From: Candidatus Woesearchaeota archaeon
GTDB taxonomy: Archaea; Nanobdellota; Nanobdellia; Woesearchaeales; UBA119
Direction of reading: 5' to 3'
Assembly: GCA_030156615.1 (NCBI GenBank)
Contig: JASGME010000010.1
Coordinates: 1-40,129 of the forward strand
DNA length: 40,129 bases
In this document: piece after piece, positions 8,008-17,877 of the stretch
Layout: the number at the start of each line of letters is the position of its first letter
How positions within the stretch are numbered: position 1 is the stretch's first letter
The notes under the pieces: model-generated
Databases searched by the model: none
What the model saw: only the letters and a program-made list of their open reading frames with translations
Told to the model about the DNA's origin: nothing
Made by a program: the position numbers and the translations under genes

Positions 8008-8355
8008 ATGGTGAATCTTAAAATGGATTTTGATGAATATCAAAAAGAGGCTTTAAAAACGGATCTGAAAACATCTATAAATGGGAATTATTTAATCTAT
8101 CCAGTTCTTGGACTTGCTGACGAAACAGGAGAAGTTGTTGGAAAATTTAAAAAGCTTTATAGAGACAAGAATGGCATAATCGATGAAGAATACAAAACAG
8201 AAATATTAAAAGAGTTGGGCGATGTACTTTGGTATATGGCAGTTATCTGCGACAGGCTTGATGTTAAATTGTCTGATGTTGCTGAAAAGAATATTGAAAA
8301 ATTAAGTTCAAGAAAGATGCGAAATGCTATCCACGGGAATGGAGATAACAGATGA
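8008..8355 (+). CDS. MazG-like nucleotide pyrophosphohydrolase
   Basis: A single MazG domain of about 115 aa. The first metal-binding half-site is ADETGEVVGKFKK (E39, E42) and the second KELGDVLWYM (E69, D72), the EExxE/ExxD pattern that binds Mg2+. These enzymes hydrolyse (d)NTPs to NMP and PPi, often for house-cleaning. The start at 8008 is chosen because a TTTAATA box lies 25 nt upstream, as for a leaderless mRNA; a second ATG at 8023 is also possible. It converges with valS. Confidence 0.8.
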   Translation: MVNLKMDFDEYQKEALKTDLKTSINGNYLIYPVLGLADETGEVVGKFKKLYRDKNGIIDEEYKTEILKELGDVLWYMAVICDRLDVKLSDVAEKNIEKLSSRKMRNAIHGNGDNR

Positions 8356-8386
8356 TTATGTGAGTCTATTATTTTATTAGATTCTT

Positions 8387-10783
8387 TTATTCAACTTCAA
8401 TCTTTTCTTCTTCAGTGTATTCTATTGATTCTGGATGATGCAGAGAACGAATATCTTCTTCAATACATTTGAATTTATTGTTAATACTTAGCCTTTTTAC
8501 ATTTTCTTTAAGCTTTATTCCGTGTTCATTTTTGTATTTCCATACCTCACTATTTAATTCAACAATATCTTCTGTTGATAGCTTGTTCTTTATTTCTTCA
8601 TATTTGGGAAATTCAAGATCAGCAGGATCTTTCTCGTATATCGTTAAAAAGAGCTTTGTTGTTATTATAGGAATGATTGGATAAAAAATCTGAAGAATTC
8701 TTTGCAAAACATAATTAAGTGTTGCTAGAGCTCCTTGCTGTTCTTCTTTACTGAATCTTTTATCACCATTGTATGCTCTGGCCTTCACCATTTCAAGATA
8801 ATTAGATGCAAAGCTCTCCCAAAGAAAATTCTTCAGAGTCGTTGCCGGATTATGAAAGTCATACTCAAAGAAGCATTTATCTGCATACTCAACTATTTCA
8901 TTTATCTCGTGCATAATCCAATTGTCCAGTTCGTTAAATTCAGGCTTAACTGATTCATCTAAGTTTCTATTTAAAATGCTTACAAATCTTGCAACATTCC
9001 AAAGTTTATTTATAGTCTTACCAGCTCCTTCAATTCTTTCGTAACTGCAACTGAAATCCCCTTTGTCTAAATTCCCTTCTATAACAGCCCATAATCTGAA
9101 AGGTTCAGCTCCGTATTTCTCTAAAATTTTATGAGGATCAATAACATTGCCCAAGGACTTAGACATCTTCATCCCATTAGGATCAAGAATATGATGATGT
9201 ATCCAGACATCTTTGAATGGAGGCTTTCCAGTTTGGTGATAACATCTCAATATTGAATAATATAACCAAGTTCTAACAATCTCCTTTCCTTGAGGCCTTA
9301 ATGAAACAGGATATGCCTTTTTAAAAAAATCATCATCATAAGAATACTTTGTTATATACAAAGGTGATATAGAACTATCGAACCATGTGTCAAAAACTCT
9401 GGTATCGCCTATAAATTCTGTACTGCCACATTTAGGGCATTTCTCAATAGAAGGATCTTCTTTCCACGGTTGATAATACCTTCCTTTCTCTTTTGGAACT
9501 ATTACTTCTCCACATTTCTTACAATACCATACAGGGATCTCTGTAGCATATATTCTCCTCCTAGATATTGGCCAGTCTGTCGTTAAAGAATCAATCCAAT
9601 CGTCTAAAATTTTCTTTGAAGACTTATCGTAGAAATTCATTTCTTCAGAAATTCTTCTTAATTCATCAATAAAATCAAGCTGTTTTAAGTAAAATTCTTC
9701 CATGCCGATAAATTCTATTTCATCTCCGCTTCTCTCACATATTGGAGTTTTATGAAGAATCTTTTCTTGTTTAATAAGCAAGCCCTCCTCCTTTAACTTC
9801 TCTATTATCTTCTCTCTTGCTTCCCTCATTTTAAGTCCTTTTAAAAAGCCTGCATTTTCATTCATCCTTCCATCAATCCCTATTGCAATTATCGGCTCTA
9901 AATTCTCATCTCTAAAAAATCTTATATCTGAAAGATCACCAAAAGAAGACATCATTACTAAGCCTGTTCCTTTATCAATTGATGCTTGTGGATGGGCTTT
10001 TATAGGAACCTCTCGATTATATATTGGAAGAATTGCAGTTTTTCCCTCCAAATGCCTATACCTTTCATCTTCTGGATTGAATATTATCATCTGCGTAGAA
10101 CAGATGAGCTCTGGTCTAGTTGTGGCAATAATAAGATTCTCCCCAGTTTCTTTGCATTTGAAAATGATGTGATTGAATGTGCTATCCAGATTTTTATATT
10201 CTATATCTGAATCCGCAAGGGTTGTTCTGCATCCTGGACAATAATTATTTATTCTCTGAGCTTTTATGATTAATCCCTTATTCCAAAGGTCAATAAAAGT
10301 GTTTTGTGTTAAAATTCGATACTCTTCTGAATCAGTGTAATAAATCTGTCCTGGCCTGTCTCCTTTTTCAAAACTATTGAAGCTTATCCCTAATCTGTAG
10401 AAAGAGTCTATGGAACTTTCTGAGCTCTCTTCAAGAATCTTTTTGCAGTATTCAATAGCCTTTTCTCTTGGGATACCTATGAGGCTAACCCCGAACCTTT
10501 TCTCTGCAGCAGTTTCAATAGGAATCCCGTTCCTGTCTAAGCCAAGTGGAAAAAGAACTTCGTATCCCTTTTGTCTTCTGTATCTTGCAATCATATCCAT
10601 TATTGAGTATGTTGTAGCATGACCAATATGTATAGGAGTATTGACGTATGGAGGAGGAGTATCTATAGAATAAATCTCCTTTTTCGAATCCTCATTGAAC
10701 TCAAACTTCTTGCTATTCTTCCATCTTTCTAAAATGGAAATTTCAAGGCTTTTATCCCATGCCTTTTCTTTTATCTCTCCCAT
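8387..10783 (-). CDS. valS: Valyl-tRNA synthetase
   Basis: A class I aminoacyl-tRNA synthetase of 798 aa. TPPPYVNTPIHIGH (HIGH 52-55) and GMKMSKSLGN (KMSKS 539-543) are the ATP-binding signatures. ATTRPEL (220-226) starts the CP1 editing domain that clears mischarged Thr. CPGC (about 182-185) and CKKC/CPKC (421-452) are knuckle cysteines of the archaeal-type enzyme. NKLWNVARFV begins the anticodon-binding helical domain. IleRS and LeuRS are less likely given the TTRPEL context and the length. It converges with the MazG-like gene; its ATG is the first start downstream of a TATATAA-like promoter. Confidence 0.9.
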   Translation of the reverse strand: MGEIKEKAWDKSLEISILERWKNSKKFEFNEDSKKEIYSIDTPPPYVNTPIHIGHATTYSIMDMIARYRRQKGYEVLFPLGLDRNGIPIETAAEKRFGVSLIGIPREKAIEYCKKILEESSESSIDSFYRLGISFNSFEKGDRPGQIYYTDSEEYRILTQNTFIDLWNKGLIIKAQRINNYCPGCRTTLADSDIEYKNLDSTFNHIIFKCKETGENLIIATTRPELICSTQMIIFNPEDERYRHLEGKTAILPIYNREVPIKAHPQASIDKGTGLVMMSSFGDLSDIRFFRDENLEPIIAIGIDGRMNENAGFLKGLKMREAREKIIEKLKEEGLLIKQEKILHKTPICERSGDEIEFIGMEEFYLKQLDFIDELRRISEEMNFYDKSSKKILDDWIDSLTTDWPISRRRIYATEIPVWYCKKCGEVIVPKEKGRYYQPWKEDPSIEKCPKCGSTEFIGDTRVFDTWFDSSISPLYITKYSYDDDFFKKAYPVSLRPQGKEIVRTWLYYSILRCYHQTGKPPFKDVWIHHHILDPNGMKMSKSLGNVIDPHKILEKYGAEPFRLWAVIEGNLDKGDFSCSYERIEGAGKTINKLWNVARFVSILNRNLDESVKPEFNELDNWIMHEINEIVEYADKCFFEYDFHNPATTLKNFLWESFASNYLEMVKARAYNGDKRFSKEEQQGALATLNYVLQRILQIFYPIIPIITTKLFLTIYEKDPADLEFPKYEEIKNKLSTEDIVELNSEVWKYKNEHGIKLKENVKRLSINNKFKCIEEDIRSLHHPESIEYTEEEKIEVE

Positions 10784-10849
10784 ATTCGGTGCGAATGAAC
10801 ATTACTTATATAAAAGAATTTCCATCCTTTTCTAATCAATATTCCTGTT

Positions 10850-12409
10850 TCATTCAGTGATCTGTTCAGAATTATTATCAAGATTGTTTAGAATCTCTTT
10901 AGCTTGAATGTCTGATATATATTCAATAATTTTCTGCTTTATCATTTGATTTATCCTATTCTCTTCCTCATTCTTCTCATAACCTTTCTTTTCTTTCAAA
11001 AACTCATTAAAATAACTTATCAATTCATCTTCGGAAATCTCTTTTATTCTCTCATGAAAGAAATGCCTCTTTTCTATATAGCTTTTCCTCATTAGAGAAC
11101 TAGGGAAATCATAAAGAAGTTTATCTAATAAATAACTTTCAACTCCTTGTTTAACATCCCTTCCGGAAAGCTTGTTTTTTAAGCAGATATCAGCTAACCC
11201 TGAATAATCTTTGCTTTCCTGATCATAGCCAAGCCAGTCATTTAGACAATCTTTTATCTCTTTGTCTATCATTTTCGAGTAGGATTTGCTATCAGCAAAG
11301 GGATTGAAGTAAAATTCTCTTGATCTTGAATGTAAGGCACTTTCAATTCCAGAATATGGGTTATTGGTAATAAACAATGATACAAAATTTCCGTAATTAT
11401 CATTGTTAATCCCTTCTAATTCTTCTAAGAGAAGTCCTCGCAAAGAATTTTCCAAACTTCCATCCTGTGCATAACCGAAAAGAGAATCAGCCTCATCAAA
11501 AACAATCATACCAATTCCTTTTGGATCTTTCACCTTTGAGAAACTTCTTTTAAGAATCTTCTCACTCTCCCCGTACCATTTGTTTTTAATAGTTGAATCA
11601 ATAACAATATAATTAAACGCAATTCCAGCCTCTGAACTGTTCCTTACAAGATAATCCCTCATAATCTTTGCCATGAATGTTTTTCCTGTTCCTGGCGGCC
11701 CAGAAAATATTAATGAATTTGGTATTTTCAATATGTTTGATTTCTTTTCAGGGGAATATAAAAGAAGGGAGTCACAAATTTTTTTAATACCATCAATCAA
11801 AGATTGATCCCCTATGAAATCAGAGAAGTTATAGCCCCTTCTGAGAATATTTTCATTAGATTCATCATCCTCAAGAGAATTTAATCTCTCTTGCTTACCG
11901 CTTGGATTTTTATAATGATCACTTTCAACAAGATATTTCTTTAAAAATGAGAAAAACATCTCTGATTTATCCTGAAACTTTGGATTCACGTCTTTCCTAT
12001 ATGAGAATCTTATGAATTCTATAAACTTCTCTACAAAATAATCAAAGAATTTTCCATTCTCATTCAAAAGGTTCTTTTGTTCTTCTAATTTATCAATTTG
12101 TTTATAGAATTGTTTCCTCTCCTTTTTGTATCCATCATATTTGTCAATCTCTAATTGATGATATTGATTTTCGTAAGATTCTAATATATTCTCAAGTGCT
12201 AAGTAAAAAGAATCATCTGATTTATCTCTTTCAGATAATCTTGTTTCCATCTTTGTTGTTACATCTGCTCTTGCGATTATTCTACTAATTTCTTCGCTAA
12301 TCTTGTCCGCCTTATCTTCTTCATTTGATCTTATCACAAGATTCCTGAATACAGCGCCGTGACGCAAATTGTAATATAATGCTTCTTTTTCTATATCTTT
12401 CTCAAGCAT
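10850..12409 (-). CDS. AAA+ ATPase with Vps4/katanin-like pore loop
   Basis: Residues 1-190 are a helical, coiled-coil N-region without a known domain. The AAA module follows: GPPGTGKT (237-244), pore loop KWYGES (277-282), Walker B MIVFDEAD (301-308), sensor-1 LFITNNP and an arginine-finger region HSRSREF. KWYGESEK is close to the substrate-threading loop of the meiotic clade (Vps4, katanin, spastin). The C-terminal 60 residues are helical. A GGAGGC Shine-Dalgarno site lies before the ATG, and the stop of the coiled-coil partner gene is only 27 nt upstream, so the two probably work together as a remodelling or unfolding machine. The substrate is unknown; the N-terminal part might be the adaptor. 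Confidence 0.8.
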   Translation of the reverse strand: MLEKDIEKEALYYNLRHGAVFRNLVIRSNEEDKADKISEEISRIIARADVTTKMETRLSERDKSDDSFYLALENILESYENQYHQLEIDKYDGYKKERKQFYKQIDKLEEQKNLLNENGKFFDYFVEKFIEFIRFSYRKDVNPKFQDKSEMFFSFLKKYLVESDHYKNPSGKQERLNSLEDDESNENILRRGYNFSDFIGDQSLIDGIKKICDSLLLYSPEKKSNILKIPNSLIFSGPPGTGKTFMAKIMRDYLVRNSSEAGIAFNYIVIDSTIKNKWYGESEKILKRSFSKVKDPKGIGMIVFDEADSLFGYAQDGSLENSLRGLLLEELEGINNDNYGNFVSLFITNNPYSGIESALHSRSREFYFNPFADSKSYSKMIDKEIKDCLNDWLGYDQESKDYSGLADICLKNKLSGRDVKQGVESYLLDKLLYDFPSSLMRKSYIEKRHFFHERIKEISEDELISYFNEFLKEKKGYEKNEEENRINQMIKQKIIEYISDIQAKEILNNLDNNSEQITE

Positions 12410-12436
12410 TTTTAAGCCTCCATTATTACTTCTCTC

Positions 12437-13687
12437 TTAATAATCTTCATCTTCATCTTTAAAGTTAGTATATTCAATGTCATCAGCAGAGCTTTCCAGT
12501 CTTTTTTCAGTATCTTCAAATATATTGTATTGTTTCATTTTGAAAACATCGTTAATTTCATTTATTCTTTTTAATACAGAATTGTCATAAACATCTTTAT
12601 TATTTGATGTCTCTGCTATATCGGATAAAACACTCATCGAGTTTAATGCTTTCTTCCATAATAATGAAAATGTATCGCTTAGTTTTTCTACATTATCCTT
12701 AGTTAGATTGGCGACTTTTGAGCCATGATCCATGCTTTTAAACGCAGGTCTTAATGTTTCGCAATCTTCATAAGCGTCCCTTGCAGAATTTACAGTGTCT
12801 GTTAGCAGATCTTTGTATTTCATAATTAATTCATTTGATTTTTTTAATTCGTTTATTTGTCTCGTGCGAACATCTATACGTTTTTCTGTTTGCACGATCA
12901 AAGAATCTAATTCAGAGATTCTGTTGTCGTATTCCATAAGTTTTCTTTTAATAGAAGAAACCTTGGAGGTTTCACTAGCTGTAAGTTCTTTCAGGGATGT
13001 ATAGAGTTGCTTTCCTATTGTTTGTCTTTCTATCCTTTCATTTCTGTATTTCTTTTGCTCTTCTTCAAATTTGTTTTTTTCTTCGAATATCTTATTTAGC
13101 CTTAATAGGTTTTTATCTATAATGTATTCTGCTTCCTTTAATAGTTCTTTTCCTCCATCTATGCATGTACGAAGACCGCTCATTTCTCTTCCTATTAACT
13201 CATCTTCAGTATATTCTGAAAAATTTTTTCCAAGAATTTTATATAAGCCTTTTTTTGTATAATATCCTATCTTTCCAATAGTTGAAGACTCCGCGAGATA
13301 TTTCTTATTCAATTCTTGTTGTATTGCATCAACTTGTTCTAAGCCATTCTTAAATTTACTATAACTATTTTCAAATGAGAAATTTCTAGGGAGTGTGGTG
13401 ATTTGGCTTTTTGGTTTTTTTGAATTTATTTGATATTTCTTGTCAACTTCATCAGCCTCCTTAAGTAGTTCATCCAAGCTTTTTTCCTCAGACTCTTCTT
13501 CTAATAACTCCTCTTCTTCATTCGTTTCATTATTTCTTTCAAATATGTCTCGTTCAAATCCAAAATCAGAATTAGTCTCTGTTTTTTGATTGTTTTTTAA
13601 TAATTCTTCATTGTAAAGCTTCCTTACTCCTTCGGCCATGTCTTTAAAATTGCCAGAATTTTTATTATCTTTAAATCCTCCAGACAT
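12437..13687 (-). CDS. Coiled-coil protein, partner of the AAA+ ATPase
   Basis: A 416-aa protein with an acidic, disordered N-region (about 50-85), a central small hydrophobic/basic patch (IGKIGYYTKKGLYKILG) and about 200 residues of predicted coiled coil (EEKNKFEEEQKKYRNERIER onward). It ends in a strongly acidic tail, KDEDEDY. The start is the ATG preceded by AGGTGAT; a GTG nine bases upstream lies within that site. The layout loosely recalls TelA-like or ESCRT-III-like helical proteins, which AAA ATPases remodel, but this is only topology and no alignable motif is seen. It sits upstream of the AAA gene in one operon. Confidence 0.65.
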   Translation of the reverse strand: MSGGFKDNKNSGNFKDMAEGVRKLYNEELLKNNQKTETNSDFGFERDIFERNNETNEEEELLEEESEEKSLDELLKEADEVDKKYQINSKKPKSQITTLPRNFSFENSYSKFKNGLEQVDAIQQELNKKYLAESSTIGKIGYYTKKGLYKILGKNFSEYTEDELIGREMSGLRTCIDGGKELLKEAEYIIDKNLLRLNKIFEEKNKFEEEQKKYRNERIERQTIGKQLYTSLKELTASETSKVSSIKRKLMEYDNRISELDSLIVQTEKRIDVRTRQINELKKSNELIMKYKDLLTDTVNSARDAYEDCETLRPAFKSMDHGSKVANLTKDNVEKLSDTFSLLWKKALNSMSVLSDIAETSNNKDVYDNSVLKRINEINDVFKMKQYNIFEDTEKRLESSADDIEYTNFKDEDEDY

Positions 13688-13819
13688 AGAGATCACCTTT
13701 TTTGTTTATCAAATTGATTTTTTGCTTCAACCTATTTCATTATCTAGTTATCTTTTAATAAGAAGTTTTTCGACATCTTTTTGTGATTCTTCCGTATATT
13801 GAAGTTAATTAATGTAAAA

Positions 13820-13827
13820 TTTATAAA
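13820..13827 (+). promoter_or_regulatory. TATA box of rfcL
   Basis: TTTATAAA is centred 27 nt before the rfcL ATG, so transcription should start at the start codon itself. This leaderless arrangement fixes the start at 13850 rather than at an in-frame codon 51 nt upstream. Confidence 0.7.
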
Positions 13828-13849
13828 CAAGCAGATTCTATTACGAATT

Positions 13850-15097
13850 ATGTCAAATGAAAAGAATTGGATTTCAGAATATGCTCCGAAGAAAATTTCA
13901 GATATAGAAGGGCAAGACAAAGCAATTTTAACAGCGATAAAAGAGATTGAAAGTTTCAAAAAGACAAGGAAGGCTGTATTGCTTTATGGCCCTCCCGGCA
14001 CTGGAAAAACCTCTTTTGCTTATGCATATGCAAAGGAGAAAAATCTAGAGATTGTTGAGCTTAATGCTTCAGATTTTCGCAGTAAGACTGACTTAGAAAA
14101 GAATCTCTTTGAAGCCATGATTCAGGGCTCTTTATTTCACAAAGGAAAACTTATCCTAATAGATGAAATAGACGGCCTCTCTGGAAAAAAGGACAGGGGA
14201 GCAATCCCTTATTTATCAAAGATAATAGAAAAATCGCCCTTTCCGATAGTTATGACTGCAAATGATATCTTTGATTCTAAGTTTTCAACTATAAGAAGAA
14301 AGAGCGTCTGCATAGAATTTCATAGATTAAATTATTTGTCTGTAAAGAAGATCCTTAAGAAAATTTGTGAAGAAGAAAACCTTGAATATGATGAAGCTGC
14401 AATAAGTTCTTTAGCAAGAATGGCAGGCGGGGATGCGAGAGCTGCAATAAACGATCTTCAGATTTTAGCTTCTTCAAGCAAAGAGATTACTTCTGAACTA
14501 GTAAAAGAACTGGCACCAAGAGATTTAAAAGGAGAGATCTTTGATTCTATGCGAATTATCTTGAAGACGACTTCTTTTGCGAATGCATCTGGAGCTCTCG
14601 ATTCTTTAGATGAAAAGAATGACGAGATTATACTCTGGCTTGATAAAAACATTCCTTATGAATATAAAAAGCCTGATGATTTACTAAGAGCCTATGAGGC
14701 TTTGGCTAATGCGGATGTGTTTACATCAAGAATAATTAAAAGGCAATATTGGAGACTGCTTGTTTATGTATATCTTGAAATGAGCGTAGGTGTTGCACTT
14801 GCCAAGAAAGAAAAGAATAGCAATTTCGTAAGATATCAGTCACCAAGCAGAATTTTAAAGATGTGGATATATAACCAAAAGTTAAAAAAGATTAACGAAA
14901 TATCTAAACAGATTGCAGATAAGTATTTCATGTCACCAAAAGATATTAGGCAGAATCTATTGCCTTTCATTTCAATAATCTTCAACTCTAAAACTCCAAA
15001 AGGAAGGGAAATGGCAAAAAAGATAAAAGAGGAATTAGACTTGGATAGCCAGCAGATAAGCTCAATTATGAAGTTAGCTAAACCGAATAATAGGTGA
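13850..15097 (+). CDS. rfcL: Replication factor C large subunit
   Basis: The clamp-loader subunit that opens and loads PCNA. The start WISEYAPKKISDIEGQ, Walker A GPPGTGKT (47-54), NASDFRS, Walker B LILIDEIDGLS and the GGDARAAINDLQ sensor-2 region mark RFC-L. Length (415 aa) fits small archaeal RFC-L proteins. Archaeal RFC-L often ends in a PCNA-binding QxxLxxFF peptide; here only QISSIMKL is seen near the end, so the motif is weak or lost. glyS follows after 4 nt, with its Shine-Dalgarno site overlapping the rfcL stop. Confidence 0.93.
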   Translation: MSNEKNWISEYAPKKISDIEGQDKAILTAIKEIESFKKTRKAVLLYGPPGTGKTSFAYAYAKEKNLEIVELNASDFRSKTDLEKNLFEAMIQGSLFHKGKLILIDEIDGLSGKKDRGAIPYLSKIIEKSPFPIVMTANDIFDSKFSTIRRKSVCIEFHRLNYLSVKKILKKICEEENLEYDEAAISSLARMAGGDARAAINDLQILASSSKEITSELVKELAPRDLKGEIFDSMRIILKTTSFANASGALDSLDEKNDEIILWLDKNIPYEYKKPDDLLRAYEALANADVFTSRIIKRQYWRLLVYVYLEMSVGVALAKKEKNSNFVRYQSPSRILKMWIYNQKLKKINEISKQIADKYFMSPKDIRQNLLPFISIIFNSKTPKGREMAKKIKEELDLDSQQISSIMKLAKPNNR

Positions 15098-15101
15098 AAG
15101 A

Positions 15102-16628
15102 ATGGTAGGAAACAATAGAAAAGGCAAAAATGATGTTACAATAGAAGAGATGGCAGCTTTCTGCAAGAAGAAAGGATTTGTTTTTCCAACAGCAGAGATA
15201 TATAGCGGGTTAGCAGGATTTTTTGACTTTGGTCCTCCGGGAATGATTCTTAAGAAGAATATAAAAGAAGCCTTTTGGGAGCATATGGTAAGGAAGAGAA
15301 GTAATATTCTTGGTATAGATGGTTCTTTAATATCCCCATTCAAGGTATGGAAAGCCTCAGGACATGTAGATAATTTTGTAGATCATCTTATAGTATGCGA
15401 AAAATGTAAACTTCAGATGAAAGCAGAGGAATTCATTGAAGATGCATTGAATATTGATGCCGATGGCTTAACAGATGATGAAATAGAAAAAATCGTTAAG
15501 GAAAATGATCTGAGATGCCCGAAATGCAATAGTGAGCTCCATATTGAGAAACCATTAAACCTTATGTTTTCAACAAGTGTTGGCTCAGGAAAGGATGCTG
15601 TAAAAGCTTATCTTAGGCCAGAAACAGCTCAGTCAATTTTTATCAATTTCAAAAACATTGTTGAAAGTCAAAGGGTGAAGCTACCTTTTGGTATTGCCCA
15701 GCAAGGCAAAGCATTCAGGAATGAAATTTCACCAAGAAATTTCCTCTTTAGGACAAGGGAATTTGAGCAAATAGAGATAGAGTTTTTTGTTCATCCTGAA
15801 AAGGTAGATGATGTGGCAGGATTCAACGAAATTGAAGATCAGGAAATAAATCTGCTTACTCGGGAGGAACAGGCAAAAGAAAATCCTAAGGAAATAAAAG
15901 TTCCTGTTAAAGAAATTGCAAGTAGAGGAAACAAATGGCAGGCCTACTTCGTATATCTTTCTTATGTATGGTTCCTGAATCATGGAATAAGCAGAGATCA
16001 TCTTAGAGTCAGGGAACATCTTAAAGAGGAATTAGCTCATTATGCAAAATCCTGTTTTGATATTGAATACAAGTTTCCTTTCGGCTGGAAAGAGATTATG
16101 GGCAATGCAGACAGAGGTCAATATGATTTAAAACAACATGCAAAGGAATCAAAAGAAAAGTTAGAGATTTATGATGAAGAATCAAAGACCAAGGTCATTC
16201 CCTATGTTGCTTCTGAGCCTTCCTTCGGTGTAGAAAGGGCATTCTTGGCTTTCTTGTTTGAGGCTTTTGAATACGATGAAGAGCGTGAGAACAATGTTCT
16301 TCATTTTAATCCTAAGCTCGCACCGTATAAATTCGGCGTATTTCCTTTGATAAAAGATGAAAAGCTAATAAAAATTGCCAAAGAAATCTTCAATAATCTG
16401 AATGAAAGATACAATACAGAATACGATGAATCTGGAACAATTGGAAGAAGATATGCAAGGCAGGATGAATTAGGAACTCCATTCTGTATCACGGTTGATT
16501 TTGATTCCTTAAAAGATGAATCAGTAACAATCAGGGACAGAGATACAAAGAATCAGATTCGCGTTAAGATTTCAGAGATTAATGAGATAGCAAATGATCT
16601 GATTGAAGGAAAAAGAAGGATATCATAA
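15102..16628 (+). CDS. glyS: Glycyl-tRNA synthetase (alpha2 type)
   Basis: A class II aminoacyl-tRNA synthetase. GFVFPTAEIYSGLAGFFDFGPPG is motif 1 territory; ASGHVDNFVDHLI, YLRPETAQSIF, FRNEISPRNFLFRTREF (motif 2) and EPSFGVERAFLAF (motif 3) are all intact. Cysteines CEKC and CPKC sit in the insertion after motif 1, as in archaeal and eukaryotic enzymes. Length 508 aa is normal. GGTGA seven bases before the ATG overlaps the rfcL stop, so both genes are likely one transcript. Confidence 0.95.
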   Translation: MVGNNRKGKNDVTIEEMAAFCKKKGFVFPTAEIYSGLAGFFDFGPPGMILKKNIKEAFWEHMVRKRSNILGIDGSLISPFKVWKASGHVDNFVDHLIVCEKCKLQMKAEEFIEDALNIDADGLTDDEIEKIVKENDLRCPKCNSELHIEKPLNLMFSTSVGSGKDAVKAYLRPETAQSIFINFKNIVESQRVKLPFGIAQQGKAFRNEISPRNFLFRTREFEQIEIEFFVHPEKVDDVAGFNEIEDQEINLLTREEQAKENPKEIKVPVKEIASRGNKWQAYFVYLSYVWFLNHGISRDHLRVREHLKEELAHYAKSCFDIEYKFPFGWKEIMGNADRGQYDLKQHAKESKEKLEIYDEESKTKVIPYVASEPSFGVERAFLAFLFEAFEYDEERENNVLHFNPKLAPYKFGVFPLIKDEKLIKIAKEIFNNLNERYNTEYDESGTIGRRYARQDELGTPFCITVDFDSLKDESVTIRDRDTKNQIRVKISEINEIANDLIEGKRRIS

Positions 16629-16751
16629 AAATCAGCTGGTTTGTTAATTGAAGTAATAGTTAAATTTAAATATCCATTATTCGAAATTTAATAATAAATC
16701 AATCAAAATACTAAATAATCATAATGATATGAAAATTATCGGGGTGGAAAG

Positions 16752-17501
16752 ATGTTTGAACTTGGAATATCAACGATTGTTTTTATTGTAGTCCTTATTA
16801 TTGGTATAATTATGCTAAAGAATGTGTTTAAAATAATAGTTTTCATTGTTTCGGCGGCATTGATCTTCATGTTGGTTGGTGGAGCTCTCGTTTTCTTAGA
16901 TGTTCAGTCTTTTAGTAACAACTTTTTCAGTCAGCAGAGTCAGATTCTTCTTCTTGAGCCTAGCGAAGACAAGATAATCAGCTCGCTTGTTATTGACTTT
17001 GATAACGAATCAGAAGGAAACTTATTGCTTCAAACAGATGAGATGATAATGAGAGCAGACGGGTTCTATAGCACAAATACTCTTAGAGAGCAACCTGGTT
17101 TTTATAAGCACATAATCTTTAAGACAACAGGAATGCCCAAAGAATACGAACTCTATGGCGTTAAATTATCTATTGAAGAAATGATTGAGGTTATGAAGGC
17201 AAATGACCCAATCGTTGAGTTAAGGAGATTGCTGTCTGGAAAGTTAGGAGAAGAAAGAGCTGATAGCATAATTTCTTCAATTTTAAGAGAAATAAGCAGG
17301 GAGAATAAGCTAAGAAGTTATCTTTTCCTTGAAATGATTTCAGAGATGCCCGAGGAATTCACAGTATCTTATCTTATGGATAGCGTTGCAGATAAAAATG
17401 TTAGTATTGTGCCAGAGACTCCAGTATTTGTTCTTGCAAGATATTTCCCAAGGATAATTGATTGGGCATCTCAAAAGATTGAGAAACAATTTGAAATCTA
17501 A
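16752..17501 (+). CDS. Membrane-anchored protein of unknown function
   Basis: Two adjacent hydrophobic segments (about 6-22 and 27-48) anchor the N-terminus. The following 200 residues are soluble, beginning with a beta-rich part (ILLLEPSEDKIISSLVIDF) and ending helical (EERADSIISSILREISRENKLR). With two membrane passes the bulk would face the same side as the N-terminus. The start has a GGGGTGG ribosome-binding site. It heads a cluster with a coiled-coil protein and lspA, which hints at an envelope role. No family recognised. Confidence 0.7.
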   Translation: MFELGISTIVFIVVLIIGIIMLKNVFKIIVFIVSAALIFMLVGGALVFLDVQSFSNNFFSQQSQILLLEPSEDKIISSLVIDFDNESEGNLLLQTDEMIMRADGFYSTNTLREQPGFYKHIIFKTTGMPKEYELYGVKLSIEEMIEVMKANDPIVELRRLLSGKLGEERADSIISSILREISRENKLRSYLFLEMISEMPEEFTVSYLMDSVADKNVSIVPETPVFVLARYFPRIIDWASQKIEKQFEI

Positions 17502-17523
17502 TTTTATGATTTAGGAGGCTAAA

Positions 17524-17877
17524 ATGGCATTGTTTAAAAAAAAGAAGAAATACGAAATAGACATTGACAGCATTAAAAAGGATTCAGACTTACATGATGA
17601 AACAGGACTTGGCAATCTCAATCTTGAAAATGAAAAAGAAGAGCATAATGATATGTTTAGCAAAGATTATTTTGGACAATATAATCCTGTTCAAAAAGAA
17701 ACATTTGAACATCAAAGCCAACCTTTTTCTCCATACGATGAAAGCCTGAAGAGAGAATACGAAATAATATCCTCAAAGATTGATACACTTAAAGCAATGC
17801 TTGAATCTATTTCTCAGAGATTAAGCAATATTGAGAGAGAACTTTATGAAAAGGAAAAAAGAAACAAGCTCTGGTAG
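17524..17877 (+). CDS. Small coiled-coil protein
   Basis: A 117-aa protein. It opens with a lysine run (MALFKKKKKYE), has an acidic and polar middle, and ends in a heptad-like helix (IISSKIDTLKAMLESISQRL). A strong AGGAGGCT site precedes the ATG. Its 3' end overlaps the lspA start, so lspA expression is probably coupled to it. A similar coiled-coil pattern occurs in the 230-residue protein at 28473. Function unknown. Confidence 0.65.
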   Translation: MALFKKKKKYEIDIDSIKKDSDLHDETGLGNLNLENEKEEHNDMFSKDYFGQYNPVQKETFEHQSQPFSPYDESLKREYEIISSKIDTLKAMLESISQRLSNIERELYEKEKRNKLW

